Source: Undaria pinnatifida (taxonomy: Eukaryota; Sar; Phaeophyceae; Laminariales; Alariaceae). From it: a stretch of DNA of 64,000 nucleotides. Shown here piece by piece: positions 51,712-63,244 of this stretch. The first letter of the stretch is position 1. Each line of letters starts with the position of its first letter. The notes beneath the pieces were generated by a model that worked only from the letters and a program-made list of their open reading frames with translations, had not been told where the DNA came from and searched no databases. A program made the position numbers and the translations under genes. The stretch is taken from contig JABAKD010000011.1 of the NCBI GenBank assembly GCA_012845835.1, positions 14,397,214 through 14,461,213 of the forward strand. The letters are read 5' to 3'.

Positions 51712-54700
51712 TTAGTCAACCTTCACCGTTCCGGTTGTAACGGGGCCCGCCTCTCTCCGCCGCGTTGACATCGCCTTTTTTATTATCAAATACATCCACA
51801 TCACCTGGCACAACCAACATAAAAAACAGCGGGACGGAACGTGGACGGATGTGATTTCTCTCTCTTTCCCTCTCTCCCTCTCTCTGCTTTATCTCTTTCT
51901 CTGCTCTCTCTCGCCCTCTCACCCACACCATATCAATACCAACTAAACCTATGGCATGTATGTGTCTGTATCAATACTATTAATAGTAGTAATAACATGA
52001 GAGCTCACATCTACACACCGAAGCACGAAGTTGCGACTGCTCGCGCGTTGTCGCCTAATAGAGGTTTCCGCAACTCTTACCGCTGCGAAATTCATCTTAT
52101 TAACATTATAATTCCAAGTACCAATTGACTTGCAGTTTTAAGGTTAATAATCGCGATTGTTGGCTCCTTTTCGAATTTGAATGTCATCTCCTTAGTTTTC
52201 CACCATGACTGCTGCCGCCAGAAGTAGGCACTATATTTACGGAGAACCACAGCAATCAGAACTTACGGTATACACAAAAAGCAATATATTCCCCAGTTTT
52301 TACTAACCATATTTGGTCCTAATTACTATGTTCATTGTTACTACAATATTTACTGCAATAATTAACGACACTAATTGCTACAATAATTACTACAAAAAAT
52401 TACTACAATAATTACTACCAGGTATGTTAATTATTATGCCCTCCCGTAAATAGTGATACAAACAAAGGTATCGATGCTGTAACAAAAAAAGTGCTGGTAC
52501 CGGAGCAGCAAAAAAGACACAATTTCTACACCAGAAAGATTGCAACGTACTGCTGTCGCTAAAAACAAAGGACTGCCTGGTGAAGCTCTTGCAGCTGCAC
52601 TACGTATGGCGTGACATAACCTAACAAGTGCCGAAGCAAGCGACTTACCTGGAGGGACTGGTAAGGGGCGGCGATGATGAGGAATCCGATTTTGGTGCAG
52701 TGCCCCCAAGAGTACGGAACCAGGTACACGAAGTTGAACAGGATTCGGCTACGATAAAAAAGGCATGAACGGACGAACAGGCCGAAAAAACGAGGCGTTT
52801 TTACGTGGTTATAACTTGGGCCAGCTACGACAAGATGATTGAATGTACTTGAGTATGAACCCTGACCCTAACCCTAACCCCTAATACGCTGACCCTGACC
52901 CGTACCCTGACTCCGACCGCCTGGGAAAGTTCTCGAAACGAAGCTTCAACAACGAATTTGTGTTCGGTATGAACCATGCCTGGGCCAAGTCGTACACAGT
53001 GGTGTGCCCACTATAAGACCAACCCATGAAAAGCCAAACCCAGATGATCTTATCACTACTCCAGGTCGTAGCTACTGGAGTATTACTACTGCAAAAATTA
53101 CCCCAGCATACTACTTCCAAACACGTTTCTTGTCGTGACAAGCCGATTTACCTGGTCTTATCTCCCGAAACGTCTTAAACCAGATGGTCTTAAAATTGGT
53201 AGACAACTGTACCTGTGCACTATTACCGTTAAAAACATCCACACCCAGATCATCGCGCCGGGCATCCACGGTCCTGGCATGACAACAACTACAACATATG
53301 ATGTCCCTCACCTCAGGAAGAAGACGATCGAGAAAAGTGCCCCAGTAACAGGGTTCTTGGTCATGCGATACGCCCCGTAAAGAGGAGTGCTGCGGAGGCG
53401 AGCACAATGCGGGGGTACGAAAGAACTATAATAAGCACAACGTATAGTCTACGTATACAGGCCTTATTTTGCTCTGCATTCGTTTAACCGGAATCTTCGG
53501 TTGTACTTGGTTACTCTGTAGTCGCTACTGCTGTATTTGTTGCTGTATTTGTAGTTTTCGAGCTCCCAACTCCACCGCTAAAAACAGTCTAACTGAACCC
53601 ATTTGTTGCCTATCAGGGTAACATATCACATGAATTCACCGCCACGATCTGTAAATAGTCCGTGGTCGGAAGCGAAGACAATCTCAACCATTTAGGAGTG
53701 CAAACAAAACAAAAAGAGAGAAAAATATAATTTGGAAAAATCGCGAAGGAGAAGAAAAGAAAAAGACAACAAGGATAACAAAAAGAGAGAAGAAAAAGCA
53801 GAGAAAAATACGAGAAAACGCGAGACAAAACCTGAACACACAAAAACAGCGTTTGCCAGTACCGAAGGTGCCAAGCGATTGTGACGACGCTTTTGACTTG
53901 CTGCCGCCTGCCCAACTTGGAGCGGACGCACCTGATCTCGTTGGTCTGCGCGTAAGTGTACAGGTTAGGGGCAGGGCACGACGACTTGCACACCGTCCCT
54001 TGAGAGAACAGCAGAAACGTGCCGAACACCGCGCCGATGACGTGGTGCGCGTAGTCCATGCTCCGTCTGGTTCCACAAACGCCGAGAGCGGTGTCGTGAG
54101 GGCAGCAGTTAATCACTCAACCAATCAATATATCGAAAAAAGGCAACCTTCCCCCCACCCCGACACATCGAAGCAGATACAGAAGGAGCGACAAACCAGA
54201 TCGACGATCGAATCAGCAACCGGATCGGGAACCGAATCAGCAAGAAATCAGCAACCGAATCGGCACCCGAATCGGCACCCGAATCGGCACCCGAATCGGA
54301 AACGAAATCAGCGATCCAATCGACAACCGAATCATAAAAAAATCGACAAAAACAGCAACTAAATCCGCAATCGAATTCGCAAGCGAATCAGCAACCGGAT
54401 CAAGATTCGAGACCGAAAAAATACCCGAATCGGAAACCAAAGCGGACACCAAAGAACACGCACCCTGAGGAGTCGACAACCTGTCCTAGACGCGCTTGGC
54501 GCCTCCCGTTGGACATCATGACGAGGGTGTCCACGCCAAAGAATGAAACACTAGCCGCTGTAGAAAATGTGCTGTCACAGCCGGTCCAGATGGTCAACGT
54601 CGACAGTATTACGGCAACAACAGCGTGCGTCTGGATGTCGACCGACGTCAAGCACCGCATGTCGGCCGTCAAAGTATCGCGCAGCCAAAAGCGGGAAGGG

Positions 54701-55700
54701 GGGGAAGAGGGGGGGAGGAGGGGGGGTAATATATTTACGATTTGACAGACTATCTCGATTCGCATTATACGGACAGGCGGGGGGGGGGGTGTACTCGTTT
54801 CGTGCACAGCCGTAGTTGCATTACCTTAGTGGTATGACCATAGTGGTATGACCATAGTGGCATGACCATTATACCAACCCTCGCACCCCTACAATGCCGG
54901 GACGGAGCATTCCAGGTTTTCACCGACCAAGCAGATATCGCGTACACCAAGCGCGAAACGCCGTGGGGTGTTCGGCGACTCGCATGAAGGATGAGCTACA
55001 TCCTACTAAGAATTGCTTGTGAGGCGGACACTCGGCACCTTATCCGTATTTTCTTTCATACTAGCATATGGATGAATGCTTCAAACTGCAGCGGGAAAGG
55101 GGGGGGGGGGCTGAGCACATGCATGCTGATCGTTACACCAACAGATGGAAAGCCCGAACCGAAGTCACGCATCGAGCGCCACCATAGCATATCCTAAACA
55201 TATCCTAAGCATACCTAAGCATACCTAAGCATACCTAAGCATACCTAAGCATACCTAAGCATACCTAAGCATATACGGCAGTCTACGAATCCACCCTCTA
55301 TCTGTCCCGACCAACGCTGATATACAATATAATAACCACTATGGAACTGCATGCACGTTTTTGGCACAAACTACTTTGATTTAGTGTGGGATAGTTGGAG
55401 CAGTACAAGGGCTAATCAGATCATGATAGACAGCGGCCGAAGCGCGACGTATCAGGTGCCAGTTGCACACTACATGTACATGTATTGAAAGAGATGGTCA
55501 CTTGATTAGTCAAAAGTACGGCATGGCCACGTCTAATCCCACTTGGGTACTTCTTGGCTACATTTAAATCCCACTCCATGCACGACTCTCGGCTCTGTCG
55601 ACCACCTCACCATGTTCATCCGAATGACGTTTGTCTGCGATGAGTGCCCCGGAGGAATACTGACGACAGCAGCCCACACCACGGCCCAACCCGCCAACGC
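51712..55700 (-). CDS. TLC-domain (TRAM/LAG1/CLN8-like) multi-pass membrane protein, 5' end not found
   Basis: Six minus-strand exons with matching phases: 55700-55611, 54630-54503, 54066-53932, 53389-53312, 52748-52649, 51804-51712 (stop at 51714-51712), giving 207 C-terminal residues. Family signs in order: a hydrophobic helix (ALAGWAVVWAAVV), a helix beginning THAVVAVILS, SFFGVDTLVMM, the His-His pair in MDYAHHVIG (residues 80-81), the E-x-S-T-P...R signature in NEISTPLYGAYR, FFLSRILFNFVYLVPY, and a final helix WMYLIIKKAMS with a basic tail. This order matches TLCD-type TLC proteins, which sit in the ER or other membranes and act in lipid metabolism or sensing; the substrate cannot be told. 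The first coding exon lies above 55700 and was not identified; exon edges in the first two exons are less certain. The junction after 54503 needs a GC donor (AG|GCGCCA), because no GT donor gives the required phase. Confidence 0.72.
54190..54420. repeat. CGAATCGGCACC-type minisatellite (TLC gene intron)
   Basis: 12-bp units, best preserved at 54255-54300. Confidence 0.85.
54778..54992 (-). repeat. Dispersed repeat R2, copy 4 (inverted, TLC gene intron)
   Basis: Starts with a poly-G tract and GTGTACTCGTTTCGTGCAC, contains GGGACGGAGCATTCCAGG and ends GTGTTCGGCGACTCGCATGA. It carries an internal ATAG/TTAGTGGTATGACC triplication (54826-54868). Confidence 0.75.
55192..55275. repeat. 10-bp minisatellite CATACCTAAG
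   Basis: Eight copies. Confidence 0.93.
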
Positions 55701-55960
55701 CTGTACAAGAATCGAGAACCCGGGATGGAGGAACCGCCGCAGTAAGGAACAAAAACGCAGCAAGGGACAAAAACTAGCAGTCCCACTTTGAGGACAGCAG
55801 CGTTAGGGTATTCAAACAGGCGAGGGAAGAGGACTGCGGCCGAAAATGAGCAAACAGCTTGGTCCTTTGGATCAACAAGGAGAGCAGCAACATAGATATA
55901 CCTATAAATCTCTTTTCTTAGCCTTGCGCTCAGCGTTTTGACCCACACCGCTGGTCGCAG

Positions 55961-56298
55961 GAACTGTATTTTGTCGCGATTTTTTCGGGTTCGTGCCCTC
56001 CTACCTCCGGTCCCTCGGGAGGGTCGGCCGCCCTGCCGGCGCCGATCTCGTCGGGACCTGTGCGGGCGACGGCCAGGTCGAAATATTCGACATGCTCCGC
56101 CCGCCCGGCACAAACACGCCGTCCACGTTTGTTGGCGTTGACGTATGTAGTGATATCATGCACGTGTTATGTTATGTGTCAGGAAACATGGGAGACCTCT
56201 GCGAGGTTCCTTTTGTTGTTTTCTTGGACAAGGTGTATAGCCTGCAACTCGCGACAACTGTGACGAGCGCTCGGGGCATGGGCCACTACAGCGGCTAA
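55961..56298 (+). CDS. Unidentified gene, two C-terminal exons (possible WD-like repeat)
   Basis: Exon 55961-56142 is bounded by TCGCAG and GTATGT, is open for 60 codons and uses strongly GC-ending codons. It joins in phase 0 to 56233-56298, which ends in TAA. The peptide includes CRDFFGFVPSYLRSLG and VGTCAGDGQVEIFDMLRPPG; the latter resembles one WD40 repeat strand pattern (G-D-G-x-V-x-I-F-D), but a single repeat is weak evidence. The last exon reads VYSLQLATTVTSARGMG. The 5' exons were not located. It lies head-to-head with the TLC gene, whose 5'-most exon found ends 260 bases away on the other strand. The opposite strand is also partly open here, so a spurious frame is possible. Confidence 0.42.
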
Positions 56299-56837
56299 TA
56301 CCAATGGGGATGTTGAAGCATGATACATGGTGCCTGAGATCGTGCTGAGCATCTGCATGGGTGCAAGCTCAACGTCCATTTTCAAACAACTGCTGTGCTG
56401 CTGTGTTTCACTCCGCATAATCAGTCGATCAACAGTGTATCGGCAATCCCGTTAATCGAGTAAGATGAGGTTCAACAGAAATAATGCTTGTTTTATGCGG
56501 TGTTGTGTTTTGTTGCTCTTTGCGTGGTGCGTGCCAGGTGGCCAGGTTGTCCTGAACCGGGTGGTTCACGCGTACGTATCGTGTGTCCTTCACATCTCAA
56601 TATGTGTACCTGTTGGTGAAAAAACGTCAGCTGTGTTGCTGTGCTTCGATTCGAGGTGCGAGACATAGCGGCGATTTTTGCGATGTTGTCGCCCATCAGC
56701 TGCCACAACCACCGCCAGCACAATGCTGCGCACTGCAACAACAGCAGAACTCTTCCACTCTCTCGCATCTTTCAACTACCAAGCTTTCCTCAAGGACCCG
56801 CTGAGTCGGTCTCCGGCCAAGAGACCGAAGACAACTG

Positions 56838-56940
56838 AGGTTGTGGAAAACATCAGCTGTGAGCGTAATTTATTTCCTGAAACTTATATTTGCAAGCTGT
56901 GTGTGTTACCTCGATCGCGCGTTGTACGGAGTGCGTAGTT
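56838..56940 (+). repeat. Dispersed repeat R3, core inside an open frame
   Basis: AACATCAGCTGTGAGCG ... ATTTGCAAGCTGTGTGTG. The 86-codon frame here reads ENISCERNLFPETYICKLCV, preserving the Cys spacing. Confidence 0.6.
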
Positions 56941-57105
56941 TTTTAGATGGCGATCTACAATCAATTTCTGGCGGTCTTCGTACCAAACGAACTCGCCACC
57001 TATTATTGTATAGACAGCACTCTCAACTCTTGGCATTAAGTCTGACCTCCATCTTTCACCACATCCATAGCTGCTACTAATATTTTGGGCATCACGGCAG
57101 TCTGC

Positions 57106-57143
57106 GACCGGCGGCCGTTCAGGCCGCCGGCGAAGCCCCTTGT
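57106..57143. repeat. Hairpin element with CTTGTA box
   Basis: Perfect stem CCGGCGGCC/GGCCGCCGG with GTTCA loop, then CGAAGCCCCTTGTA. Confidence 0.65.
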
Positions 57144-57330
57144 ATGCACCTACGATCCAGTGCCATCCATGATACTGAGTGCCGAGTGACATCCATAACA
57201 ACATTGTCGACGTGCTTTAGACTCACGTTGCGCATGCGGCGAATCTCCGCTCCCATTAATTATCGATCCCCACTTTAAAAACAACACGGGCACGCGTTCG
57301 GTCAGCGCCCCACGGGGGTTATCGTCAGAC

Positions 57331-57603
57331 TTGACCGCTCAATCGCACTTCCGTCGAGCGGAACCCTGTTCAGCCTTTGCGGCTACAAGGACGACAGCAG
57401 CACCACGGGGGGATGCCTGTGCTGTACACGCCCTGGGCAACCGCCTAGCTAGTCTAAGATTAGCATCAACAACTTCCAATGCGCTGTTGGGCACTCTGAG
57501 GAGGTTCTACCCCGCAAGACCGCAGAGCAGCGAGCGAATGTCTTCGAGGGGGAACTTCGGGAGTGCAGGGGTGCTCCATGTCGAAGAGTCTTCGCAAGGG
57601 TAA
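57331..57603 (+). other. GC-rich coding-like island, frame uncertain
   Basis: Two plus frames are open here. One (57331-57603, 90 codons to TAA) reads on to LLGTLRRFYPARPQSSER and has a possible GG|GTAAGA donor near its end. The other, entered through a CGTCAG acceptor near 57331, reads LDRSIALPSSGTLFSLCGYK with stronger GC-ending codon bias and stops at about 57446. Either could be an exon of a gene continuing from the candidate at 55961. No family recognised. Confidence 0.25.
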
Positions 57604-58558
57604 GACAAAAGTACACGGATTCATTACATGAAGCTGCTTGGTGGGTGTGGCGACATGTTAGGTAAGACCGTTCGCCTCAACATGTCACTTTAAGGTTTGA
57701 AACAAAACAGACGGAAATGCGCGGGACTAGTTCTAGAGACCGCCGTAGAGTATGGTGTGGAGCAGTGTAGGACAGATCCGTGTGTATGATCGCATGGTTG
57801 CGGGCAGCATCGTAGAATTAGTTACGCTCGTTGGTGTAGATGGCATCGTGATTTCAGGGAATAAAAACGACATGCACAGACTTTGATGTCGCATTAGTTA
57901 CGAATTTCCCAACGAACAACCTCGGATAGCTACAGTAGGGGAGTTGGTATTCGGGTTGCACTTTCAAACGCGGCCCCTCAATCTTCAAATTTTCCCGGCC
58001 CGGCCCATGCCATTCTCGATTTTCCGGCCCGGTCCGGCCCGGCCTATGACATTCGCAGCGAGGTCCATGAGACACGGGCTCTGAATGGGCCGACCTTTCA
58101 TCTCTGTGGGCCAACCCGTGGATTTGAAGGGCCGGCCCATGTGTTTTATTATGAGCTGGTTATTGTATATTTTATGTTATACCAGGTTCTCGTTCGGGAT
58201 GGGGTTGACTTGGTATACTTGATATCCCGGGGGCGTCGCTATTTGTAGTCCGAAAGTGTGAACATAGACGTTCCAATGATATGCACAGGTATGACCTAGA
58301 GTAGTGTCTTCGTTGTTGCTTCATGCTTCGTATACCTGGGCCCATCCTCTGACAAATTGAGGGGCCGAGACGGGCCGCAGCCCATCCTCTGACAAATTGA
58401 TGGGCCGGGCCGGGCCGGGCCGCGGCCCACTACGTGAATAAATGATGAGCCGTGTCGGGCCGACCCACCAGCGTCGGCCCACCACCAGCACTGATATTAT
58501 CCTTATCATATTATCCTTATAATTGGAATGTCTGTGTTTCCCCTTTTGGACGATTGAA

Positions 58559-58793
58559 AGCGACGCCTCCGGGATATAAAGTCCTGTCAAGTCATGCCAA
58601 GTCATGTCAAGTAATGTCAAGTAATGTCAAGTAATGTCAAGTAATGTCAAGTCATGTCAAGCAATGTCAAGTAATGTCATGTAATGTCAAGTAATGTCAA
58701 GTCATGTCAAGTCATGTCAAGTCATGTCAAGTCATGTCAAGTCATGTCAAGCCAACCCCATCCCGAACGGCCCGAACGGGAAGCTTGTAATCT
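58559..58793. repeat. Hairpin element whose loop holds a 10-bp minisatellite
   Basis: GACGCCTCCGGGATATAAAG at the start and CCCATCCCGAACGG then ACGGGAAGCTTGTA at the end frame about 17 copies of a 10-bp unit (ATGTCAAGTA/ATGTCAAGTC). CGGGAT and ATCCCG can pair across the array. Confidence 0.65.
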
Positions 58794-58825
58794 TACAAAT
58801 CCAAACTCCGTTTTTTTGCCGCTAC

Positions 58826-58920
58826 AGAGTCGCCCTGGTGGTCTAGTGGTTACCCTCGAATGCTACTATGAATGCTATTAATATAGTTGGTTCTGGGGTT
58901 CGAATCCAACGTGGGTCGGA
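58826..58920 (+). other. tRNA-like relic (A and B boxes)
   Basis: An A-box-like GTCTAGTGG (near 58841) and a perfect B box GGTTCGAATCC (58897-58907) are about 56 bases apart. A D-stem can form (GGTG/TACC). The T-stem GTTGG/CCAAC is split by an apparent 7-base insertion and the acceptor ends do not pair well. Best read as a tRNA pseudogene or SINE head, not a working tRNA; the amino-acid identity was not assigned. Confidence 0.35.
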
Positions 58921-60127
58921 CTTTCGAGTTCATTTGCAAAAATAAAAAATCAAAGGAATCAACTGCTGAGAGGGCCTACTGAGTAGGCACAATTCGATGC
59001 GAGTCGACGACGGAAGAAATAGCTGGAATATTCTCGCGATAAAAAACGAAGGCATGTGCCGTAGTGGGGAGGGGGGGACAAGAGCCTGCTTTGTGACCTT
59101 TGATCTGAGTTACGTCAGGAGAAGATAATATCATAGAAAAAGAAAGGAAAAGTGAGAAGAAAATAAAAGGGACGAGCAAAAAAAAAAGGGTAGCACAGCA
59201 CCGGTGACTTATTATACGACACGTGACGAAACACGGTACTAAGAAAGCCAGGCTGAGTTTATTACAGCAAAATCCAGTAGTGCCTGCTAGGACTTTCGAT
59301 AGTTGTTGTGCTGAAGTTAGTGTTGAACACACCCATTCTCAAATAAGAAATCCAGCTTGAACCAGTTTTCCTGTTTCTTGTTTCGTATTATACACACGGA
59401 GTATCCTTCAGGGACATCTACTAGCATTTAACACTAATAACGAATAACAAAGCGAGCATAAACAAACTCTGGGCGAGGTGTACGTAAAAAGTAGAAATCC
59501 CGGAGTCGATACACCGACGTTTTGACGTTATCAAAGTGTAAAACGCAGTTTCTAAATAAAATTAAGAAACCCCGCCCGGGCCAGTATTTATACCTGGTAT
59601 TTGCTATTATTTATAGGGTTCTTGTTGTCAGGGCATTTGTAGTGCAAGAACATTCAATAGGATATTTGGGTTTTGTACTACATGGAAAAGCGGTTTACTA
59701 GGATACGAAACCGTCAGTACAGGCAGCTTCGGCGTCTGTGCTGTGAGAGATCCATTCACTCTGTTTTTGCTCTACCCCTCTGCTCAGCGCTAGCTCCCTC
59801 TGCTCAGCGCTAGCTACTGCATGATCTACTGCTGCAGCGCTGACAAGCTTCCCGACACTTGTGCAGTACTGCTGTAGTTGGAGATGTTTTGATGTTCTGT
59901 ACTTACATCTCTGGGTTCAACGTGGAATTAGGAGGTGGGGGAGTGTACCCTCGTACCCCCCCTCGGGCTTCGCGTTACTTTAAGAAAGCGGTTCGGTGTC
60001 ACCCACAACGAATGCTGCCACAGTTCAGTGTTGTGTTACTGGATGGTCTTGCTTGAAGACTGAAGACAGGACGCGTGCGGGGCAATTTGGCACACCACTA
60101 CAACTACAATACAGAAGAAACATAACA
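58921..60127. other. Stretch without recognised gene
   Basis: A minus frame ending at 58976 reads AFVFYRENIPAISSVVDSHR before its stop, without other support. A 22-bp direct duplication CTCTGCTCAGCGCTAGCT is at 59777-59816. Confidence 0.45.
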
Positions 60128-60300
60128 AATACAACGTTGTTGTTGTTCTCACATTAACTCGCATTATCAAGTCCGTGGTCACAGGACAGGCTCCAGTCAC
60201 TCTGGAGCTGAGGAATACCCCAGGGAAAAAAACACGAACAACCCGAGGTAGTACACGCATATATCACAGCTGACGCAATTCATGCCTCCACCAGAAACAA
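60128..60300 (-). repeat. Dispersed repeat R6, inverted copy
   Basis: Reverse complement of the element at 34205; the frame SSRVTGACPVTTDLIMRVNV is preserved exactly and flanks diverge outside the 170-bp block. Confidence 0.8.
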
Positions 60301-60474
60301 TTAAAAGTAAATTCGGGAGTCAGTCAACGATGTGCCAGGTCCATACCGGTGCATACGTCTCATTACTCGTGCCTGCAAAAACCGACTACACCGTTTCCCA
60401 CCCAAGAAAGATTACCACGAATACATTACACGTAGTATCTATCACTACGCATACGCACGACAGACGCAAATCAA

Positions 60475-60650
60475 TTGGAAAAAAGAAACAAAGAAAATAA
60501 AATAAGACAAAGGAAAGGAAAGAAAAGAGAAGAAAAGCGAAAAAAAACGAAAAAGGAAAGGAAAGAAAAGAAAATACGGATTACAAAGAAAAGCAAGAAA
60601 AGACGAGACAAGAAGAGGGAGAAAGGAAAGGGACAGAGGAAAAAAAAATT
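60475..60650. repeat. A/G-rich tract (AAAGGAAAG, AAAAGAAAG)
   Basis: Almost pure purine on the plus strand, directly after the candidate exon donor on the minus strand, where it is a long pyrimidine tract. Confidence 0.9.
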
Positions 60651-60653
60651 TAC

Positions 60654-60724
60654 CAGCAGGCCCTAGGAACTGACTAAAGACGGCATTGGGCTCATAGAGG
60701 GTATCAAGTGCATCATCAATGGCA
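60654..60724 (-). CDS. Candidate single internal exon, unidentified
   Basis: A pyrimidine-rich acceptor (TTTCCCCAG) precedes 71 bases that read AIDDALDTLYEPNAVFSQFL then GPA, followed by a GTAAAT donor. Codon third positions favour C and T. The frame is also open upstream through DFFAMLRSFPS, so the exon could start earlier, near 60767. No flanking exons were recognised; the adjacent RT pseudogene could be an insertion in its intron. Confidence 0.3.
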
Positions 60725-60854
60725 CTGGGGAAAGAACGCAACATGGCGAAGAAGTCAGGGCGGTCTTACTCTATCTTGTGACGGCCATTGGAAGGCCCAC
60801 AACTTTCAAGACGATGATGGCCAAACCCAGACATCAGTCTCTTAGGCATGGCGC

Positions 60855-61020
60855 CCCCCCTTCCCCTCCCCCCCCCTTCCCCCTTTCCCCCCTTCCCCCC
60901 CTCCCCCTTTCCCCCCTTCCCCTTTCCCCCCTCCCCCCCCCCCTCCCCCCCTGCCCCCTCCCCCTCTCCCCCCCCCCCCCCCCCTCCCCCCTCCCCGTCC
61001 CCCCCCTTCCCCCTTCCCCC
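60855..61020. repeat. Poly(C/T) tract at the 3' end of the RT pseudogene
   Basis: About 165 bases of C runs with T pairs; on the RT strand a G-rich tract with quadruplex potential. It overlaps the predicted C-terminal codons of the RT frame. Confidence 0.92.
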
Positions 61021-61022
61021 GG

Positions 61023-62555
61023 CCGCTTAGAGATGCCGACAGTGGATGGTGCTGCCGCAGCCTTTGCGCATCGCTCTGCAGCTTTGCGTCTCTCCGTTCC
61101 ATGCCAATTTCGCATGAACAACTCGGCTCCCTCTTCTACTCGTCGAAACCATCTGCCAGCCTTCTGAGCACCCTTTCGCCACCCTTCGAATTTCATTCCA
61201 AAGACCGACATATCCTCCTTCAGATGATCCATTCAGTCTTTCTCTTGCCTCCCTGAGTAGCCCTTACCCCCAACAAGCTTCCCAAACATCACCCTCTGTG
61301 GCAGACGCTCCTCCCCCATACGTGCTACGAATCCCGCAAACAATATCCTCCGCTTGCGCACTATCGCCTCTATGCTCTCGGAAGCTGTCTTGGCAAGCGC
61401 GTCGGCGTACGATAGGGTGTGGTCGTCGCGCTTCCGTTCCCGCCATCCAAGGCATCGGAGGAGCATAGAGTGGTGAACCCGTCGTAGCCTGTCATAGTCA
61501 GGCTTGCTCGGGCTCCACGTCATGCAACCGTAGAGAAATGTCTCGACCACCTCAGCTTTCAGCAGCCGCACCTTCAACCGTAAGCGCACACCCGGGCGAT
61601 CATAGGTTTCCATCTTGTACCGCTGGAAGCACGCCCAGGCCCTCTGAAGACGCCGCGTTATTTCAATGCTAAGGTCTCTGTCTGCGGTGATAGCCCCGCC
61701 CAAGTACACAAACTCGATTGTTTGTTTGCATAGCTGGCCGGCTGCATTAATTGTGAAGGACACCTTCCCCCCGCCTTTCGTTTGCAGGCACATTATCTCT
61801 GTTCTTGCCTCGGATACCGTAAGCCCGGACGACGAGCACTCAGTCACGATCACCGTCATCATTCTTTCCAGCCCTTCTGATGATCGTGATACGATGCCCG
61901 CATCGTCAGCGTACAGCATACCCCACAATCTCTGCACCTCCTCCCCCTCCTTTCCCCTCCGCCCGTCGACTTTGCCTGTGCGTGAAATGCCCTTTTTCTT
62001 GCCTTTCTCCTTTTGTTGGAGCTGTATCATGTTGTCCGTGATGGCTGCATCAGCGAGGAAGCGCTTCTCGGCCACACGCAGTACCACCGTGAAAAACATG
62101 TTGAACAGCAGTGGCGCGAGCACGCATCGTTGCCTAAGACCTTGCCCCACGTCGAACTTATCCGAGCACTCTCCATCATCCAGCCGCCCACATGCTTGCA
62201 TACCGTCGTTGAATTGGCGGATGACGGCGAGCAGTCTCGGTGGCACGCCAAAACGAGCAAAGATATCCCACAGAAAGGTTCGGTCGACGGAGTCGTATGC
62301 TTTGGTGAGGTCGATATAGCACAAGTACAAGGGGGTGTCCTTCTTCCGCGCCAGTTCCTGCAGTCGTCGTACTACGAACATCACGTCAACCGTCGAGCGT
62401 TGGGGTCTGAACCCACACTGCTCCTCCGGCAGAATGTTCTCGCGTTCGCAATAGTCACTCAGGCGACCCGCGATGACTTTGAGGAGTACTTTGCCGGCGT
62501 GAGCCACGAAGGAGATGCCACGATAATTGCCACACTCAGTCCGATCTTTCTTCTT
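61023..62555 (-). pseudogene. LINE-type (non-LTR) reverse transcriptase, 5'-truncated, one nonsense stop
   Basis: On the minus strand the frame reads the RT domain in order: [23 protein letters not shown], the palm motif [30 protein letters not shown], the catalytic YADD box (61913-61902), then LGWRERKR and a C-terminal segment WFRRVEEGAELFMRNW. A TGA at 61235-61233 interrupts the frame between GRQEKD and MDHLKED; the frame resumes at once, so this looks like a TGG-to-TGA change. The residue after LRQ is Arg where most relatives have Gly, which may also harm activity. The homology starts abruptly at about 62555, with no endonuclease or first ORF upstream, as expected of a 5'-truncated LINE copy. 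Downstream the frame runs into a G-rich tract. It is probably dead. The surrounding frame is open from 62702, but the first roughly 49 residues do not look like RT. Confidence 0.88.
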
Positions 62556-62737
62556 ATCCCAGGCTGGGTTTCTTGTGTGGGAAATATTGATTTCTACGCT
62601 AACTTCAACACCGGTTCCCGGGTTTCTTATTTTCCTGTCAACGTCTTCCTGCGTTTTATTGCCTTGACTTATCAGGTGTTCTGCACGATTGTTTGTATAC
62701 ACATACTGCTGTAGTCTGCAATGGTATGATTATTATT

Positions 62738-63072
62738 TTTTATAAAAAAAACGAAAAACGTCAGCTGTGAGTACGACTGATTGAATGGTTGAAACTCAAC
62801 TTTGCAAGCTGCTTGGTGAATTTATGTTTATTTTTATAAAAAATTGAAAAACGTCAGATGTGAGTACGACCGATTGAATGGTTGAAACTCAACTTTGCAA
62901 GCTGCGTGGTACATTAGATCTGTGTTTCATTTATGGCATGGTTTTTGTGAAGTAAACCTGGTTATTAATACACAGCTTTACAATGTTTCTTTCATATAAA
63001 CATTGGAAAACGTCAGCTGTGAGTACGACCGATTGAATGGTTGAAACTCAACCTTGCAAGCTGCGTGATACA
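62738..63072 (+). repeat. Three R3 cores in direct series
   Basis: AACGTCAGCTGTGAGTACGA-type core (second unit CAGATGTGAG) followed by TTGAAACTCAACTTTGCAAG (third unit ACCTTGCAAG) occurs at about 62757, 62850 and 63009, with AT-rich spacers. Lies just upstream of the RT pseudogene's 5' end. Confidence 0.75.
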
Positions 63073-63244
63073 TCTATGTTTCGCTGATACATATATATAT
63101 ATAAATCATTCCTTGGTGTAATGGACTTTGGTCAGGAGTTTTTCCCGTCTCGGCCTAAGTATGCGATTGGCGGAACTGGAATTCTCGGTCAAATAGCTTC
63201 GTTCGAGCGCCGGCTTCGGGGCGCGGCTCCAACGTCCCTCGCCC

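Noticed and set aside
52861-52885. Telomere-like CCCTAACCCTAA
   Set aside because: Only two perfect units in a diverged CCCTGA/CCCTAA stretch inside an intron; too short to call an interstitial telomere.
52881-53141. Minus-strand hydrophobic frame (IIWVWLFMGWSYSG) as a TLC exon
   Set aside because: Skipping it gives a continuous family-consistent protein, while including it breaks phase and alignment.
58826-58920. Functional tRNA gene
   Set aside because: Acceptor stem does not pair and the T-arm is interrupted; kept only as a tRNA-like relic.
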